Assembly (NCBI GenBank): GCA_949291975.1
Contig: CASEYA010000068.1
Coordinates: 1 to 14,922 of the forward strand
Reading direction: 5' to 3'
Source: an uncultured Christensenella sp.
Lineage (GTDB): Bacteria; Bacillota; Clostridia; Christensenellales; UBA1242
Length of the DNA: 14,922 bases
The notes beneath the pieces were generated by a model that did no database searches, was not told the DNA's origin, and worked only from the letters and a program-made list of their open reading frames with translations. This document shows positions 14,079 to 14,922 of this stretch, in pieces (the stretch's first letter is position 1; every line of letters begins with the position of its first letter). A program made the position numbers and the translations under genes.

Positions 14079-14922
14079 ATGAAAAAATTTAATGCACTAG
14101 TTATGATGCAGCTTAAAGATAAGGTTGACTTTTCTTTTACCAAGAGTAAAAAGGCAACCATTTTCAAAGTTGTTTTGGGAATTTTAAAATTTGCAATTAT
14201 AACTGCTGTGTTTTATTTTGCCTTTTTTATATTGGAATATTTACGACTCGTATCACTTCTCCCAGGAATACCGCAAAACTTTTTTAATGTTTTGTTTACA
14301 ATAATGTTTTTACTTTCTGTTGTTGTTTGCACTTTTAAGTTGATGAATAATCTTTATTTTACAAAAGATAATCCACTTTTGTTAACATTACCAACAGACA
14401 GAACAAGCATTTTTACATCAAAGATAATTGTTTATTATTTATATGAACTTATAAGAAATCTAAGTTATATGCTTCCACTTTTTGTGGCATATGGAATAAT
14501 TAATGGTTTGCCTTTTTACTTCTATTTGTGGCTTGTTGTTGCATATCCAATTATAACTGCTTTGCCTGTTGTTATTGGTGCATTGTTATCTATTCCTTTA
14601 ATGTATATAACAATTTTTATCAAACAATATAAAACTTTGCAAATTTCTTTAACAGCATTAGGTTTAGCGGGCGTGGTTGCACTTCTTATATTTATAATAA
14701 GTAAAATCCCAGCCAACATTGACCTAATTTCAACTTGGGGGACAACATATTGGGAAATTCAAGATTTTTTGACTTCTTTTAATCAAATTTTTGTTCCTAT
14801 CACTTATATTGTAACTTTTGTAATAGGGGCAAGAGCGGGTTCAGTTAATCAATTCTTTATTATTGACCAATTGTGGTGCTTCTTTGGAATAATGCTTTGC
14901 ATTTTGGTTGTTTTGGGTTTAA
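14079..14922 (+). CDS. ABC exporter permease (ABC-2-like), 3' partial
   Basis: The frame opens at ATG 14079 and stays open for 281 codons to the window edge, so the gene is truncated here by the window. AAAAAGG precedes the start. The N-terminus MKKFNALVMMQLKDKVDFSF is the amphipathic lead-in typical of permeases of putative Bacillota ABC exporters. Then come about six hydrophobic segments, among them FAIITAVFYFAFFIL, FTIMFLLSVVVC and ALGLAGVVALLIFIIS. A cytoplasmic loop has YFTKDNPLLLTLPTDRTSIFTSK, the LL.LP...F..K pattern seen in these permeases. The gene begins 19 bases after the ATPase fusion, so translation is probably coupled and the products are likely to form one transporter. The substrate is unknown. 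Such families handle peptides, antibiotics or envelope components. Confidence 0.85.
   Translation, partial: MKKFNALVMMQLKDKVDFSFTKSKKATIFKVVLGILKFAIITAVFYFAFFILEYLRLVSLLPGIPQNFFNVLFTIMFLLSVVVCTFKLMNNLYFTKDNPLLLTLPTDRTSIFTSKIIVYYLYELIRNLSYMLPLFVAYGIINGLPFYFYLWLVVAYPIITALPVVIGALLSIPLMYITIFIKQYKTLQISLTALGLAGVVALLIFIISKIPANIDLISTWGTTYWEIQDFLTSFNQIFVPITYIVTFVIGARAGSVNQFFIIDQLWCFFGIMLCILVVLGL

Overview
The window is AT-rich, with Shine-Dalgarno-led genes, TTGACA/TATAAT promoters and short GC hairpins followed by T-runs. Ten of the eleven visible stop codons are TAA, one is TAG and none is TGA. Together with a tRNA-Ser that encodes its CCA end, a GLUG-repeat surface protein, an FkbM methyltransferase of a type common in clostridia, a YwaF-like membrane domain and a Bacillota-style ABC exporter, this suggests a low-GC Bacillota, probably an uncultured host-associated anaerobe. 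That placement is inference. No phage, transposase, CRISPR array or origin was seen.

Layout. Positions 1-3334 hold the 3' part of a large secreted or surface protein, cut by the left edge. It has two ~360-residue repeats with DUF6273-like features, then a GLUG-repeat domain. A 365-base gene-free stretch follows, with a terminator and a near-consensus promoter driving tRNA-Ser(GCT). The tRNA's own terminator lies only a few bases before the ribosome binding site of a gene that may have an ADP-ribosyltransferase-like N-terminus (3846-4580). A small two-helix membrane protein (4638-5381) follows.

Next come an FkbM methyltransferase (5623-6588), a GH16 beta-glucanase-like enzyme with an N-terminal membrane segment (6767-7660, TTG start) and an orphan TrpF-like barrel lacking the usual catalytic cysteine (7715-8359). 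A lipoprotein (8463-9539) converges on a divergent VUT/YhhQ-like membrane protein on the minus strand (9560-10282); the two share a hairpin. Two small membrane proteins of unknown function follow (10417-11007, 11187-11576).

The right end is the most interesting part. The 808-residue protein at 11633-14059 fuses a ~12-helix membrane region, whose second half looks like YwaF/TIGR02206, to a complete ABC ATPase and a lysine-rich tail. A strong internal ribosome binding site lies just ahead of an in-frame ATG at the domain junction, so the gene may also make a free ATPase. A permease gene starts 19 bases later and runs off the right edge without a stop, so the pair probably forms an exporter operon.

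Most transcription units are short (one or two genes) and bounded by visible hairpin terminators. Cell-envelope functions dominate: surface repeats, glucanase, lipoprotein, several membrane proteins and a transporter.
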